64,000 bases of DNA from Synaphobranchus kaupii. Its lineage: Eukaryota > Chordata > Actinopteri > Anguilliformes > Synaphobranchidae. Shown here in pieces: positions 1 to 13,355 of the stretch (position 1 is its first letter; the number at the start of each line of letters is the position of its first letter). Made by a program: the position numbers and the translations under genes. The DNA is taken from contig CM056376.1 of NCBI GenBank assembly GCA_029718625.1, forward strand, positions 95,027,945 through 95,091,944. Reading direction: 5' to 3'. A model generated the notes under the pieces. That model saw only the letters and a list, made by a program, of their open reading frames with translations, had not been told where the DNA came from and did not search any database.

Positions 1-3000
1 TTGTATGATGGATAGTGTGTATAAAAGGAGCACTACTTTATAAAATCTTACAATTGGAAAGCATGTTCCCTTCCAATGGATTCACCAACTTTGTAGCAGC
101 TACTTATACCACAGGTGTCATCTGCACAGATGGCATTCTGATTACATTTTGGAAAAGGTTACTGCATAATATTTTGCCCCGCAAGAATGTATAATGTGAA
201 ACTGATATGAATGAACAGGACCACATCTGATTAGGACAATCAGACATCCTGGGCCACTCCAGTCTGACCATGATCATTATATGATTATGTGCGTACATAT
301 GACGAGCGGGTGCCCTCATATCATTAAACTCATGTGAAGATGGCAGCTCTTTAGTGAGCCTGCAGCATGCGGTCTGTAGAAGCTCACTGCAGAGAACTGC
401 GCACATGGTGCTTTTCATGAGGAGTTGCTCATCACTGGGGATGCTTGGCAGCTATATTTAGCCATGACAGCTCCTCTTCCCGCCTGCATATGCCTTAGTG
501 TGGAGGCAGTGGAGGCTCATTTCTCCCTGGCGATCAATATTGAATATATCAACAGGGACTGCCTATGGAACCATGTGAACAGCCGTGGGCGAGACCAGCC
601 TTTCCTTCTACTTTCTGAAAATAAAAAAAACATGTACGAACGAGAAACATATATTCATATACTTCCATACCAGAGGCAAACAAATACGGTGGCAGTATAC
701 CCAATGGATCTGATTTATTTCCCTGAGAACTATTCCAACACCGGACCCTACATGGGAAACAGTTTATGTGGAAATCATTAAAGAGATCTGGCAAAACGAT
801 GCTGGAAAAAAGAGATTATTATTCATAGTAATATTGGAGGACTCAGGGTAGGGGAGAAAACTGGCACAGCTATACCCTGCAGGAGGGTCAGTGCCGCAGC
901 TCTCCGCTGTATACCTGTTTATTCCAGAAAAGAGTCTTTTTCCAGATAATTAAACAAACCTGGCACTTATTGGGGGAATTTCCATTAGGATATAATGCAT
1001 GTTTCTCCTACAGCTACAGATTACAGCTATAACTAAGAGAAATCACTGTTTGTGTTGTCTGAAGGCTGGCATACAGAATATCGGATAAAAAATAATATTT
1101 TCTGTAGTTCATTGAAGATGGTGTTAAAAAAAAAAAAAAAAAAAATGTCTAGGGCCTGCTTAGGAAAGAGGACAGGAGTGGAAAGTAGGCAGGAGGCAAG
1201 GCATTAAAATGCTAAAAGCATGACAAGCATTATGCACTTGTCATTTCACCCTGGTATTCAATTTGCAAATAATTGCTGCACATTAGAGCAATTGTATACA
1301 ACATAAACAGGAAAGTTCAGAAAGAGAGGAGTCACTTGAAGTAAGAAAAAAATGTTAGATGGAACAAAAATTGCAATTATAAAAAAAGGTCACAGCTTAA
1401 GGTATTTGTGCAAGACATACTGTAGCATTTGCACATGAAAACAACAGATTTGTAAATGCAGTCCAGGTGGTAAGGTAACATTTATGTGAATTGCAATTGT
1501 TACCACTTACCTGAATTAAGGTGTAGCACTTATTTCACATTTTTCTTTCTGTCATTTTTATAAAGTCAACTCACTTTCATTTCTATTCCAACAAAACCCA
1601 TTTCCATTAGGCAAGTCTCACAAAACTGAAAAATGGTATTGTGAATGTGGATAAAACTCACACTAATATAAACATAGCTATTGGGGACTAGGATGAAGAA
1701 TGGCTGTCCCAGCCTCATTATTCCTGTGTATTAGACAGAACATACTGTATGTTTATGGAAAGTGAACTTCAATTTTATGAATATCAAAATATGAATATGA
1801 ATATCAAGATATATCAATACATGAGGCTGATGTAAGACGTACATTTGTGCGAATGTTAGTAGCAATAATAACAACAAAAACGATGATGATAATGATGATG
1901 ATGGTTTTTATTGTGGAATGGAAGCACAATTGTTTCAGCAAAGGAGCACTTTAATGTTTCCAAAAATGTCTGCCTTGTACGTGCTGTCATCAACAACAAC
2001 AAAAAAAACAGACAAACAAAGTTCTGGGTGTTAAAGATTCCTGAACACATAGCTCCCATCAGTAGATTAGAAACAACGTAGGAACACAGCGCCGTCCTCT
2101 GGGGGGACGGGTTCCAAACTAAAGACGAGGAGACTCTGAATGAATGATAAGGGGAACGTACCACTAGGAATAAAACAGCAATGTCATTTTGATAAGGGTT
2201 GCATTTTGCTTTTGATATCATTTCTGAAACAAATAACTTTTTCGGAAAATTTAATTCAGACCGACGAGGGAAAATGGTAACATTGCCCAAATACATATGC
2301 ACCGTACGGCCTTTGATGTAATAAAAAGGAAATGGAAAATCGCCAGTTATCATGCAAATCCTTATTCTCACTTTAATTCCTATCATCTCTAAGCACCTTA
2401 AGTTATTTCATCATGCATACCAATTCCTAATAATCTAAAGACTGCTGAACTACAACCTTGAAACATTATCCTTTTTAAGCACTATGCAAAACTATGCATT
2501 TTGAAACGATGCAATATGGATTTATTTTGCAACTGTAACACACAGTAAGGTGGCCTGTTTGATAGGTGCATAATGCTTTTTGCAGATTATGAGGAACGGG
2601 CTGACTAAGTGCTGGGAGGGATGTCACACAGGTCTAATGCATTGATCTTTGTGTCAGTCTTTGAGAAGGCAGTTCCGCAGGATTTCTGACAAGGTTCACA
2701 CATCAACGGAGCACATCCAAGTCCCCAGGCTGTGGTCAGCATCTTCATGACCCATCCATTGATTATCTCATTGATTACTTTTGGTTCAAGGAGTAGTAGT
2801 AGTATCCATCATGTAAGGGTGGGTCGGGTCAAAAAAATTATATCAAAATTTGTTTATTTTCAGTATATCTGTATACTGTCTTTGACAGTGGAAGGGATTT
2901 TACAATAGTGCTGAAGTGTTAAAACAGTACGGAGTTGGGAGTCTGTGGGGGTTGAGGACACTGCAGGCTGGCTTGCTAGCACCACTGAAAGGATTGCCAC

Positions 3001-3651
3001 TGCACAGCTCAATCTTAATGATGTCATCTCCACCCCCTGGCATGACCTGCACAATTTGATTCTCACTGACAGCGGGTGGCCCCAATATGCCTCTTTCTTC
3101 ATTCTTCATAAATAAAATGCTAAAACTGCAGGTTACTGTATGGCCTCAGTTTCACACTGCTTGTGAAAGCTGTGTAAACAGGTAACAGTAAACCTGAAGC
3201 AGAGTGAGACCAAGGGTAAAATAAATGGTGGGGGCAGGTCTGCCATCTCTTCTCATCCATGGTGTTTTCTTCCTGTTTTCTGCTGGTCTTAGTGTTCTGC
3301 TGCAGGAGCCCTGCATGTGGGGTTGGTCACTCTGTAAGCAGTAGACCCAGGAAGAGGCATTGGGCTCCCCTTGAGACAGATAAGATCATCCCTCTCAGAC
3401 AAGGCACTGTAATGAAACCGTGAGATACAGCTGCCGTACTTTGAGCTGTTATGTGATATGACATCATCTGCAGTGTCCAGCAGCCAGGCCAATAAAAAAA
3501 GGCAGCTAGCTTCCATATGAGCAAGCTGACAACAGCTGCATCAGTCAAACTAAGGAGGACATATTTTACTTTGACAGTAGATGGAAGATGACAGAAAAGC
3601 ACTACTTAATTATATTACATAAAATATTAGATAAAATACTTTTTGGGGCTG
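1..3651. other. Intergenic DNA, no gene recognised
   Basis: AT-rich unique-looking sequence. The open frames here (the longest are about 118 and 176 codons) have no recognisable domain, no splice-site context and low-complexity ends, so I do not call them genes. Stretches near 1240-1500 are rich in homeodomain-like ATTA/TAAT words, but this is a weak observation. Apart from the poly-A tract at 1126 no repeat was recognised. Confidence 0.5.
1126..1145. repeat. Poly-A tract, 20 bases
   Basis: An uninterrupted run of 20 A. No SINE or LINE body was recognised directly upstream, so it is called a simple repeat. Confidence 0.9.
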
Positions 3652-3836
3652 CTAGGTAGCTAAATCGGTAAAGGCACCACGCTGTGGCGCAAGGATGAGC
3701 CACGTGGTCTCGGATCAAATCCAATTGGTGATTGTGTTGCCCAGAGTATGGGAGGGTTACAAGTCCAGGTTTCATCGCTCTCCAGCGACCCCGCTGGTCT
3801 ATTGGGTGCCTGTGGACTGCATGTCAATGCCGGATG
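3652..3836 (+). mobile_element. tRNA-derived SINE, truncated copy (family A)
   Basis: Starts GGGGCTGCTAGGTAGCTAAA, a tRNA-like head with a box A-like region (TAGCTAAATCGGTAAAGGC) and a box B-like region near 3706 (GGTCTCGGATCAAATCC). The following words (GTATGGGAGGGTTACA, CCAGGTTTCATCG, GCGACCCCGCTGG) match, in the same order, the SINE on the minus strand at 10085-10562, so the two are one family. This copy is shorter and lacks most of the body. The internal pol III promoter boxes are expected for such elements; activity is not implied. Confidence 0.75.
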
Positions 3837-3867
3837 TGAAAGTAAAGAGAAATCCAAACACTTAAAT

Positions 3868-4571
3868 CAGTGGTTCTCAAACTCGGTCCTGTAGCCTCCC
3901 TGTGTATGCTAGTTTTCGTTCCAACCACAATTGCGATCCGAGAATTTTAACAAGCTGTTATTTTTTCTTAATTGCACTATTCATGTTTCATAGGCCTACA
4001 TAACTTTTCTGTATGTATTTATGTTTCTAGCTATATGGTAATTAGCAAACAGTCGTGAGACGAAGTGAGCTAGCCATCCATATCTGGCAGGTATCCTAGC
4101 CCATTGAAATAGGGTAGTGTTTCAATTCAGTGTAGCATAATATTCTTGTATCTCCAAAGGTGTAGGTTTGATTCCTATGTAGGTGCTGCCATTGTACAAT
4201 GCATTATCTGGAAGCTTGCTTCAGCTAGTGAGCTGACTGGCAGTCTAGTTTACATTATAGTTAGCTATGTATCTAGAAAACATAATCCAGAAACATACAT
4301 TACGTACAAATAAATGAACCTTTTCTTTTTCAGTTCACCTTTTGCCTTAGATTTCGACTCTTTGTCCACATCTGTTGCATGTCTGGAGACAGTCCTTGAA
4401 GACTGTACAATAATTACTTCAATTTGGCTGTACTTTGCTCCAGTTTCAATGAAATGCTGCATGGGCAACTATACAAAAAGCTTCTCCCCCAACAATGTTA
4501 AATTGCCAAAGAAAACATCCGAGTGCTGTGTAAGATTTAACCTGAAGTGGAACCATTTTCTTTGAGAACCC
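3868..4571. mobile_element. Candidate hAT-like non-autonomous element
   Basis: The left end reads CAGTGGTTCTCAAACTC, a terminus typical of hAT elements. The right end, read in reverse complement, is CAGGGTTCTCAAAG. The termini agree over about 14 bases with a small indel. No matching 8-bp target duplication was seen (left flank ACTTAAAT, right flank TTATTTGT), so the pairing could be chance or the flank may have decayed. No transposase reading frame is present. Confidence 0.4.
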
Positions 4572-5060
4572 TGTTATTTGTGCTTGCGTGAGACTTGAAG
4601 TCGATTAACTTGATGAGCAGCAGCTGTGGCTCTTTAGGCCACTTGTTCCCATTCTTGAACTGAATTTAACAAGTTCCATGCAAGCTTTGTAAGCAACATT
4701 ATGTGTCGGTTTTTGATCTACTCTTTCAAATTTAGTTGAGAGCAGGGGCGTTTCTAGAACCTGAAAACATCCGGGGCATAGCCCAATACATCTGGGGCTT
4801 TCCTCGGGGGGCATTCTGGTCTTTCCTCTATTTATGTCTTTTTTTCATGTCCACTCTTGTTGATTGACTTTTCCATCTTTAACAAAACAATTCGGATGTA
4901 GGATGACCAAGTGAGTCATTTTTGTAAGGTACAACATACTGTTGTTCTGCCTAATTGCAAATTTCAAATTCCTTTCCATGATACAGATGTGAACACTAGT
5001 GTTTTGGTATCAACAATAGTGATTATAAGGCCATAAGTAAAATGTTAATCTCGTAAAAAT

Positions 5061-5062
<2 letters not shown>
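4572..5062. other. Intergenic DNA with one hAT-type terminus
   Basis: At about 4745 the sequence CAGGGGCGTTTCTAGA resembles a hAT terminal inverted repeat, followed by GGGGCATAGCCC-type words. No partner end was found nearby. Nothing else is recognised. Confidence 0.35.
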
Positions 5063-5779
<717 letters not shown>

Positions 5780-6394
5780 GACTTCCTGATGTCTGTGACC
5801 CAACAACATCAAAAGACTCTTTATATCTTATTTTCTGGTACTCTTACAAGCGATATTATAACACCTCTGCATTTGAATGGATTCTATGGGAGTTGGGGGG
5901 GTGGGACTACATTTAGCTGTAAATTATGCTGCAACAGTATGGAATACATGATTGGTAAAATGTCTGTAAGTCATCAAGGGTCTGAGGTATCAAACAAGCC
6001 TTAAACCATCACTCTGCTGCCAGATATGCAGTTAGATATGAATGGATCACTTTAAGGGTTGTTTCTCCTGACAAATTTTCCTATTGAACTCTATGGAAAA
6101 AACTCAGCAGAAGAAACCCCTCAAGTTATCCATCCATATCTACTGTATTTCTGGCAGCAGAGTGATGATTTAAGGCTTGTTTGATACGTCAGACCCTTGA
6201 TGACTTAGAGCCATTTAGCCACACCATGTGTTTCCATACTGTTCCAGTGTAATTTACAGCTAAATCTAGTCCCACCACCCAATTCCCATAGAGATCCATT
6301 CAAATACAGAGATGTTATAATATTGCTTGTAAGAGTACCAGAAAATAAGATATCAAGAGTCTTTGATGTTGTTGGGTCAGGACATCAGGAAGTC
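5780..6394. mobile_element. Foldback (long inverted repeat) element, copy 1
   Basis: The two halves are imperfect reverse complements across nearly the full 615 bp. The left end GACTTCCTGATGTC is mirrored by GACATCAGGAAGTC at the right end. Inner words such as CATCAAGGGTCTGA and CATCACTCTGCTGCCAG recur in reverse complement. The centre lies near 6087. It has no coding capacity. A second copy is at 40534-41012. Both copies are followed on the right by TATGCGACCAAATATAAAAA and then by Tc1-type sequence, suggesting a link with Tc1 elements. Confidence 0.8.
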
Positions 6395-6430
6395 ACGGAA
6401 TGCAAACGATATGCGACCAAATATAAAAAA

Positions 6431-6482
6431 TTTAAAGGCACAGTCAACTTAGTGTATGTAAACTTCTGACCCACTGGAATTG
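6431..6482. mobile_element. Tc1 (salmonid/Sleeping Beauty-like) fragment
   Basis: The segment containing GTATGTAAACTTCTGACCCA and the preceding AAAGGCACAGTCAACTTAG is the well-known subterminal sequence that follows the transposase gene in salmonid-type Tc1 elements. It stops at about 6482 and no terminal repeat follows, so it is a remnant joined to the foldback element on its left. Confidence 0.7.
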
Positions 6483-9400
6483 CACAGACTAAGGTTGTTT
6501 TTTTGCACTCAGTGAAGATGGCAGTGTGCTGAGTAATAACTTTGTCTTTTTTGACAAGATCATTGTGTTCCATGATGTTTGTTTAATTAATTGTTTAGCT
6601 AACCCCAATGTGCAGCATTATATGCTGGGAGGGCAAGCTGAGAGAGAGTCTGGAGGTTCAGGCCACAAAGGGAGACTTGGCGCAGATGGAGATGGCCGCA
6701 CCACATGGTGCTGCAATCAGACTGCCATAAAGCACAAAATTGCTTTGGACAAAACAAATCGCTTTGCCTCTTGTGGAGATAAGGGTTACATAAAACCAGC
6801 AAACAAATAAAAAAGGGAGTGATAGAAACAGAAAAGGGAGCAGAGAAAACTTAACTTTAAAATGGGCAGACCATCACCGGCAAAAACACTGGAAGAATTA
6901 AGAATAGGGTTGCAATACTTGCATACTCATTGGCTGTTAAAAGGAGTGGCAGGGGGAGAGCTTTCTGGTTCACAGAGGTATCTCAGTGATCATTCGAAAA
7001 GGCCTGACCTCAGGAGCTACTAGTTTATTTACAGTCATTGTGGCATGTGTGGTCTGAATACAAATCCAAACACAAAATTCATATTTAGTCCTCCTTGTCT
7101 CCTGGCGCAAAATGTGCATTCATACCACTTCTCTGCACACAAGAGGAAGCTCATTACTGTTCAATGAAAAGTAGATGAATTCTGAACAGGGTGTCAGGGG
7201 AGAGCATACCGTACAAACTGTTTTTGAACGCCTTAATGCTTTCTTTTGTATTTCATGTCATCAGTGGAGGCATCAAGTTTTTTCTCCACCTTTTTCATTT
7301 CAAGATTTATTTTCAAGAAAGATGAGGCCTTTAGTGAAACGATGTGCAGGAAAATAATGTAATGATTCCCAGCTCATCCTCTGAAATGCCAGAGCCTTTC
7401 AGGGCATTTCACACATGGGGCTGTAGTAGGAATAAAGCACACTGGGTAAGTCCCAAGAACGTGGTTACATGTCTTTACCACTCAGTGACCAAGTTAAGGC
7501 TAACTTGTAAGTTAGATGACATTAGGTAACTTCGTTACCTAACTTAGTTAACTGCCCCCAGCCACTAACTTGGCCCCAGCTAGCTAAGGTTAGTAGTGCT
7601 AGCTGTTGGTAGCAACATATTTTCATAATTGCATAGATGCGAGGACATAAAACAAAAGCCCTTCTCAAATTAGCTTTTTGTTGCATTTGTGCACACCCTA
7701 GTAATTCTGCACACATTGTTGTTAATCTCGGCAGTTGTGATGCTTGGGATGCAATCTCTCCTACTATAAATATGCACTTCTGCTTAAACAGGAAATGAGA
7801 TGCTGGCTGAGACAAACCCGGAAGTGTTGCGTGCATAGAGCCAATTCTCAATATGACCAGATCATGGTAATGCATGTTATTGATTTTGTCAGGCAAAAAT
7901 ACAGCCCTCTGTGATGTAATTTCCCATGTTTATGTTATAACTTTGTGCACAAGGAGCAGGATTCTGTCAAATTGTGTCCCTGATTTTGACTGTTTGTGTA
8001 CAGGCATCACTTGTCATCACCTCCAGTGATTGTAACTGTTGTACCTAATTATTTAAAAAATAAATCAATAAAAATGGTTCAGAAAAATAAAATGCCTAAT
8101 TTCCACAGGACAGCATTTGCAGCCTCTTACGTGCAGGAATGCCTGATTGTCACGTGCCCTATACATTTACCCATCCCCATGTTTAAAAATGTGTGACAAA
8201 TTCATCAAGAGGGAGGTGAACCAGCTCCTTAGTTCAAGGAAAAATGGAGAGAAAACAAACCTGTGTTCCCTCTCCATAGCGGTCATAAATCACTGTGAAC
8301 TATGGTGGACAGAAGGCAACGGGGCCTAGCAGTAATTAAACACTCCTCCTGTCTCTCCTCAAAATGCTTCTAAGCAGATGTCCCCCCATATAATGTTAAA
8401 ACCTCACATCTTCAATTAAAAATAACACAGAACAAGCGTTTCACACAATACACTCTGGAAAAGAGGTGTCTGTTTGTTCCAATTTGATTAATTTCAATGC
8501 AGCTTTATTATGTGAGCTGACATGATTAATGAGAAATTAAATAAATAATTGGGCTGCATTGTTGTGGATGAACAAATTTTTTTTACATTTCAAACTGGTT
8601 TAAAATATTGAAATATCTGGAAGTGAAAAATGACACGGATTAAAAGGCCACTACTTTCTGAAAAAAGCTAAGTGACACAGAAGCCTTTAAATTCAGATAA
8701 ATTAATATTCCTGAAAATACACCAGGATGAGCAGTGAGATATCTTAACGCTGGCCTTATTAAGCTTGTTTAATGCCTGTGTGTATGAAACTGAATAAGAA
8801 TCCAAGAACAATGTGTATAAAGGGCAATCCTGCCAAAAGAGATAGCAATTATTCAATGTGAAATATATTGATAAAGTCCTGGAGAGTGTAATTTGAACCA
8901 CCTTGGCTTATTTTCAATGACTCACTATGAGAGCATTGCCATGCAATTGTATCACACTCTGATAGTGGTGCTCTCATTGTCAAGAAATGTTAAATGAGAA
9001 CCAATACCGGACATCCAAAGTTACCAGCCTGGTCTTATGCCCTTCATAAACACTATGATCAGTTTCTCGGAATAAAGGGCATGAGATAAGACTGTACACA
9101 AAATGTTCAGTGTAAAATCAGCGCTGATAGATTACATACATTACATACATTTTACATTTTAAGCAGTGTGTAAGCAGAGCTAAATTGCTAAGAGCTAAAT
9201 TAGCACTGACAGTTTTTATTGCGTGCTTTCCACAGTTTCAATATTCACTCAGGGGGCTACCGCCAACCCCCCTAAAAGGAAATACATCAAATTCCACATT
9301 GAGGAAAACTGGAATGTAGGTGGATTTTGACACAAAATGGTCACCTATAAAGTTTAATGGCCAGCTATATTATGAAATTGGCCTCGTACCCTTTGTATCA

Positions 9401-10084
9401 ATATGATGCTTATGTGCCATAATGACATGAGTGAATGAGCCCAGGCTGCAGTTACAGTTAAGGACATTAAAATATCCTGACGCAAACCTGACGCTATTTT
9501 GGCATTTCCCACAGACTTGTATTACATCTAATAACAAGAATAACAAATTTTGGTGCCTAATGAGAAGATTAAACAAGATAATTAAATTCCATACAAGTTT
9601 ATTTATGCCTTGAACCCCACCAACATCTAACAAAAAAGGTGCGTGAACGGCAGTCAAAGGAAGTGATAAAGGAGAGAGACGCACTGAAGTGGAAGGGAAT
9701 CATACCCCTCTCCTCAGAACTGTTGCGTTGATAACAAAAACCTGCTTCCCACCTCTCTGAAGACACGTAACTTCTGCATACTTTTAATTATCAGGCCAAA
9801 GCCCAGATGCACAGGCAATTATGCATTCAATTTCCTTTTAAATTAGGAGCTGTGTATACAATGCAACCCCGCGAGGTAGATAGCCACAGTCTTTCCATCC
9901 CTCAATTTAGACTTTGTGATTACCCTCCCATAATTTGGATCCCCCCCATTGTGTGTGTGACCCGAATACCATGAGGATTAAGATAAGAATGCCAAAGCCT
10001 TAAACCTTGATGTTACAGATGTTCCTTTTACTTTTAACAAACACTATAAATCCAAAGACAACAGAACTTAGTAGATTTCTTTTC
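6483..10084. other. Intergenic DNA, no gene recognised
   Basis: AT-rich sequence. A 9-bp hairpin with a 3-nt loop lies at 7522-7542 (TTAGGTAAC, loop TTC). The segment 8395-8900 is unusually rich in ATTAAT/TTAATT words in an otherwise non-repetitive context, which would suit a conserved non-coding element, but this needs alignment. No open frame has recognisable homology. Confidence 0.45.
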
Positions 10085-10562
10085 TGTGCTAGAATATTTT
10101 TTGCCACCCAACCCGGGGCTGTTTCTGTCCAATTCCCACCCCAATCTCGAATGTCCTGATGCAACCGTAACCGCATCCCATGTGCGAACCGCCCTGCCAA
10201 TTTGAGGGAGCTGGAGACATCCATGATTCTCCTCCGAAACACATGCTGTCCAACAGCTGCTTCTTTTTGCATTGCCGACCCTGGCTAAGCTCACACAGAA
10301 CGGCGTCGGAGGAAGAGCTTTCATATGCGGTTTTGACATGTCTTACGAGCGTCCTTATCGGCCAGCGGGGGTCACCCAAGATCGATGAAACATGGATCCC
10401 TGTCCAACTGAACCCTCCCATACCGTGAGAGATGCAGGCGCCAATTGTGCGTCGCCCTGTGGAGATAGCGGCCACAGTCAGCACTGGTCTGGATTCAATC
10501 TGAGGCCATGGGGCTTATCCAGTGTGGTGCCTTAACCGAATGAGCCATCCAGCAGCCCCGTG
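10085..10562 (-). mobile_element. tRNA-derived SINE, long copy (family A)
   Basis: Read on the minus strand it starts at 10562 with GGGGCTGCTGGATGGCTCAT, a tRNA-like head with box A (TGGCTCATTCGGTTAAGGC) and a box B-like segment (CCTCAGATTGAATCC). It runs about 475 bases to the AGAATATTTTTTGCCACC region. It shares ordered blocks with the copy at 3652 (TATGGGAGGGTT, ATGTTTCATCG, GACCCCCGCTGG). The four overlapping open frames here are SINE sequence, not genes. Confidence 0.8.
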
Positions 10563-12224
10563 CTGGAGTATTTTGAAGTACTTGTGCTCAACCCATAATA
10601 CAGTTGATTTTACTCTTTTAAATCATTATAATATCTTTATACACACAGTGAATGCTATCTAATTGTACAAACTTAAGATATTTCCACTTCAACATTATTG
10701 TGCAACATAGGTTTTTAGTTATACTCTTTTGTGTCACAATGAAAAGCCGAATTGGTTCCAACATCCTTGGCTGTTAAACTTGTTCAGTATTATAATGATT
10801 TCTTACACTTAAAATACAGTAAAGAAATAAATATATATTTTTTATTTTAAAGTTAAAAACATGGGGGCTTGCATACGTATATAACTGAATATTCATATTT
10901 TAGTTTGAATTTGTTTCATTCAGTCCATTCAATTCAGTCATATGGGGCAGCAAGAAAATAATGTTTTTTATTTTTCTTTGAATTGTACATTCTTGATAAT
11001 TTCAGTGTTTTTTACATAATGTGTTAAAAATATATAGATTACACTTCTTTGAGGGAATTTTGAAAGCATTAGTTCATTTCCCTTGTGCGATTGGGTTTTC
11101 ATTATGGTGGGGACACAAGTCTGGGTGACCGCGCCGCATCATCTCATATATTATCTGAAAAAGTCAACAACACAATGCAGTGTTTGCTTTCAATTTGGAA
11201 TTTTACAAGAACATGAACAAGGCAGACATGCTCATGATAAGCACAACCTTATGCACACAACTCTATTGTGTTACTACAGCACCAGTTATAAAACAATAGA
11301 TCCCTTCCACCTGACAAAGCACACGTTTTTAATGCAGACTGCGTGTCTGGTGGGGTGCGGCTCAGTGCCTCTGGGGTTAAAGCGTCTCCAAGCCATGCAC
11401 ATGATTGCATTTTAAATTGAAATGCCGGATGGTGCTTAATTAAGTGATAAAGGCCGAAAACGTGGTAGCAATTAGGAAATGAAAAGGCAGATGATGGCTG
11501 ACAGTGACCAGACTGACCTCCTCCAGGGATTTGCCTTGTTTCCCGAGCGCTGATGGCAATGTTGTGCAACGGCGGAGTGTGCACCGCAAGGGGTAACTCC
11601 ACTGACTGTTAGTCCCTCGTGGGGGCTTTTCATGTTCAGGAGCAATAGCGCCGGGTGAAATAGAGAACTCCAATCTGATTAAAATCCAGCTGACAGTCTG
11701 TAAATCTGATTTGTGAGGAATCTTGTCAACTGATATGCACAATGCTTCACATGTGGGGATTGGCACATTTCAAATTCAGAGTTGCTTTTAGCGGAACAAA
11801 GTAAAACTTAAAGGGACGTTCACTCATTTCAATGTCAAAGGCAGATGGGGGAGCCTGCCGGCCTTTTACAGTAGATGGCCGACGTCCTTGACCACTTACT
11901 ATAGAAAAAGGACAGCACAGACTCCCATGCTCCTCTTCTGCTGTCTCTGTGGGCAATTGGGTTTGTCTGTCATTATGTATATTATTAAATGTGGCTAAAG
12001 AGAAGGACTTAAAGATGGACAAACAGACATATGGAGATTCTGTGGGGGGGGGGAGGGCGGTTGGGGCTAGAAGGGGCTGGCAGTGAGTGTCAGCCCCATG
12101 CACTGCATTTGTATTCACAGTCATCCGTCTCACAACTCCACGGAGCGTGGGAGGGGAAAAGGAGAAAAGTAATAAACTGTGGATACATCTAGAGGACTGA
12201 GCACCACAACACACTATGCAATGC
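10563..12224. other. Intergenic DNA, no gene recognised
   Basis: No gene or repeat was recognised. The segment 11400-11700 is less AT-rich with TAATTAAG and AGCAATTAGG words and few simple repeats, a profile seen in conserved enhancers, but this is only suggestive. The minus-strand open frames (108-155 codons) show no domain. Confidence 0.4.
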
Positions 12225-12475
12225 CCAGTTTAAGAGCTAAGAACTATAACATATGATGCAATGCCCACTATAAAAGCTGTAACACACAGCCTAGTGCCTA
12301 CTATAAGAGCTGTAACACATGATGTAATTCCGATTATTAGAGTTGTAACACACAAAACAATGTCCGCTATAAGAGTTAAGAGATACCATAAGATATAATG
12401 TCCTCTATAAGAGTCATAACAAATGATGCAATGCACACTATAAGAGCTGTAACATACAGCCCAATGCCCACTTGT
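12225..12475. repeat. Minisatellite, unit about 33 bp
   Basis: About seven to eight degenerate copies of a unit resembling ACTATAAGAGCTGTAACA plus a variable GATGCAATGCCC part. Period 32-38 bp by eye. The long minus-strand open frames over it are created by the repeat. Confidence 0.8.
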
Positions 12476-12547
12476 ACAGTGTCCCCTACAGACAGACTGG
12501 AGCATAACACATTTACCTGACTGAAATGTGTTAATAAACAAAACTGT

Positions 12548-12953
12548 CCAGGTAGCCAAATTGGTCTGGCCCAGATACAGTATTCCTCATTATGGCAAGA
12601 TTCTGAGCCGAGTGATGTGGCGATGAATCCGGGCTCCCACATCACAGCCAAGTCCGTGTCATATGTGCCGTAACTGCACCAGCACTGGGCCACATGGTGC
12701 CGGACTCAGGGAAAACACAGACCAGATATGGCCAGAATGGCTTAGTTTATTCATTTTCACCAACCCTGAACCCCACCTGAAGCAAATGATAATCTTCACC
12801 CATGTAAAAAATTATATTTCTTTATTATAACCTAGAATACATGAAAATTGAAAACAGTTGATCAAGTCCAAATGACTGCCCACATCAGTCGGCTAAGATT
12901 CATGCCGTAATTCAAGCCTGCCAGATCTGGGCCAGACCCATTTGGCTACCTGG
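12548..12953. mobile_element. Small TIR element (MITE-like), about 406 bp
   Basis: The left end CCAGGTAGCCAAAT plus the next 15 bases is repeated in reverse complement at 12925-12953 with one mismatch over 29 bp. There is no coding capacity. No clear target duplication was found, so the superfamily is not assigned. Confidence 0.65.
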
Positions 12954-12996
12954 GTAAAATCAAACAAAAAATAAATAAGAATAACAAACCCATAAT

Positions 12997-13355
12997 TGTC
13001 ACGTCTCGTGCCTCCACGTCCTAGTCTTGTTCTGGTTTTTCCGTTTATTTGTATTTTCTATCTGGTAGTCCGTTCTGTGTTTTCCCTTTCTCCCTCCATT
13101 TTGTCTCAACTTCCCCGCACCTGAATTGTGTTTTCTCATTCATTTTGTCTCACCTGTTCCTCTTTGTTTCTTCGTTAGTTTGGTATTTAGTCTTCTCTTT
13201 TTCTGTGCTCTGTGCCAGATCGTCTTGTGCCTTGTGCCTGCGTCTCATTACTTTCCAGCGTTTGATTTCTGCCTGCTCCTCATTCCTGTGTCCAGTCCTG
13301 TGTACCTCTTCAGTTCCTGTAGTTCCACACTACACTGCAATCGCTCCAACAAGCT
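12997..13355 (+). mobile_element. Remnant 5' LTR / leader of a Ty3/gypsy element
   Basis: The sequence TGTCACGTCTCGTGCC begins a pyrimidine-rich tract of the kind seen in the LTRs of the two better-preserved gypsy elements in this window, and runs straight into the gag remnant. No LTR 3' end and no primer binding site could be placed, so the LTR is probably truncated. No matching 3' LTR lies downstream. Confidence 0.45.

Noticed and set aside
425..781. 118-codon open frame
   Set aside because: No domain, signal or splice context recognised; length is within what chance allows in 64 kb.
1856..2386. 176-codon minus-strand frame
   Set aside because: Ends in a low-complexity His/Tyr run from a GATGAT repeat and has no recognisable domain.
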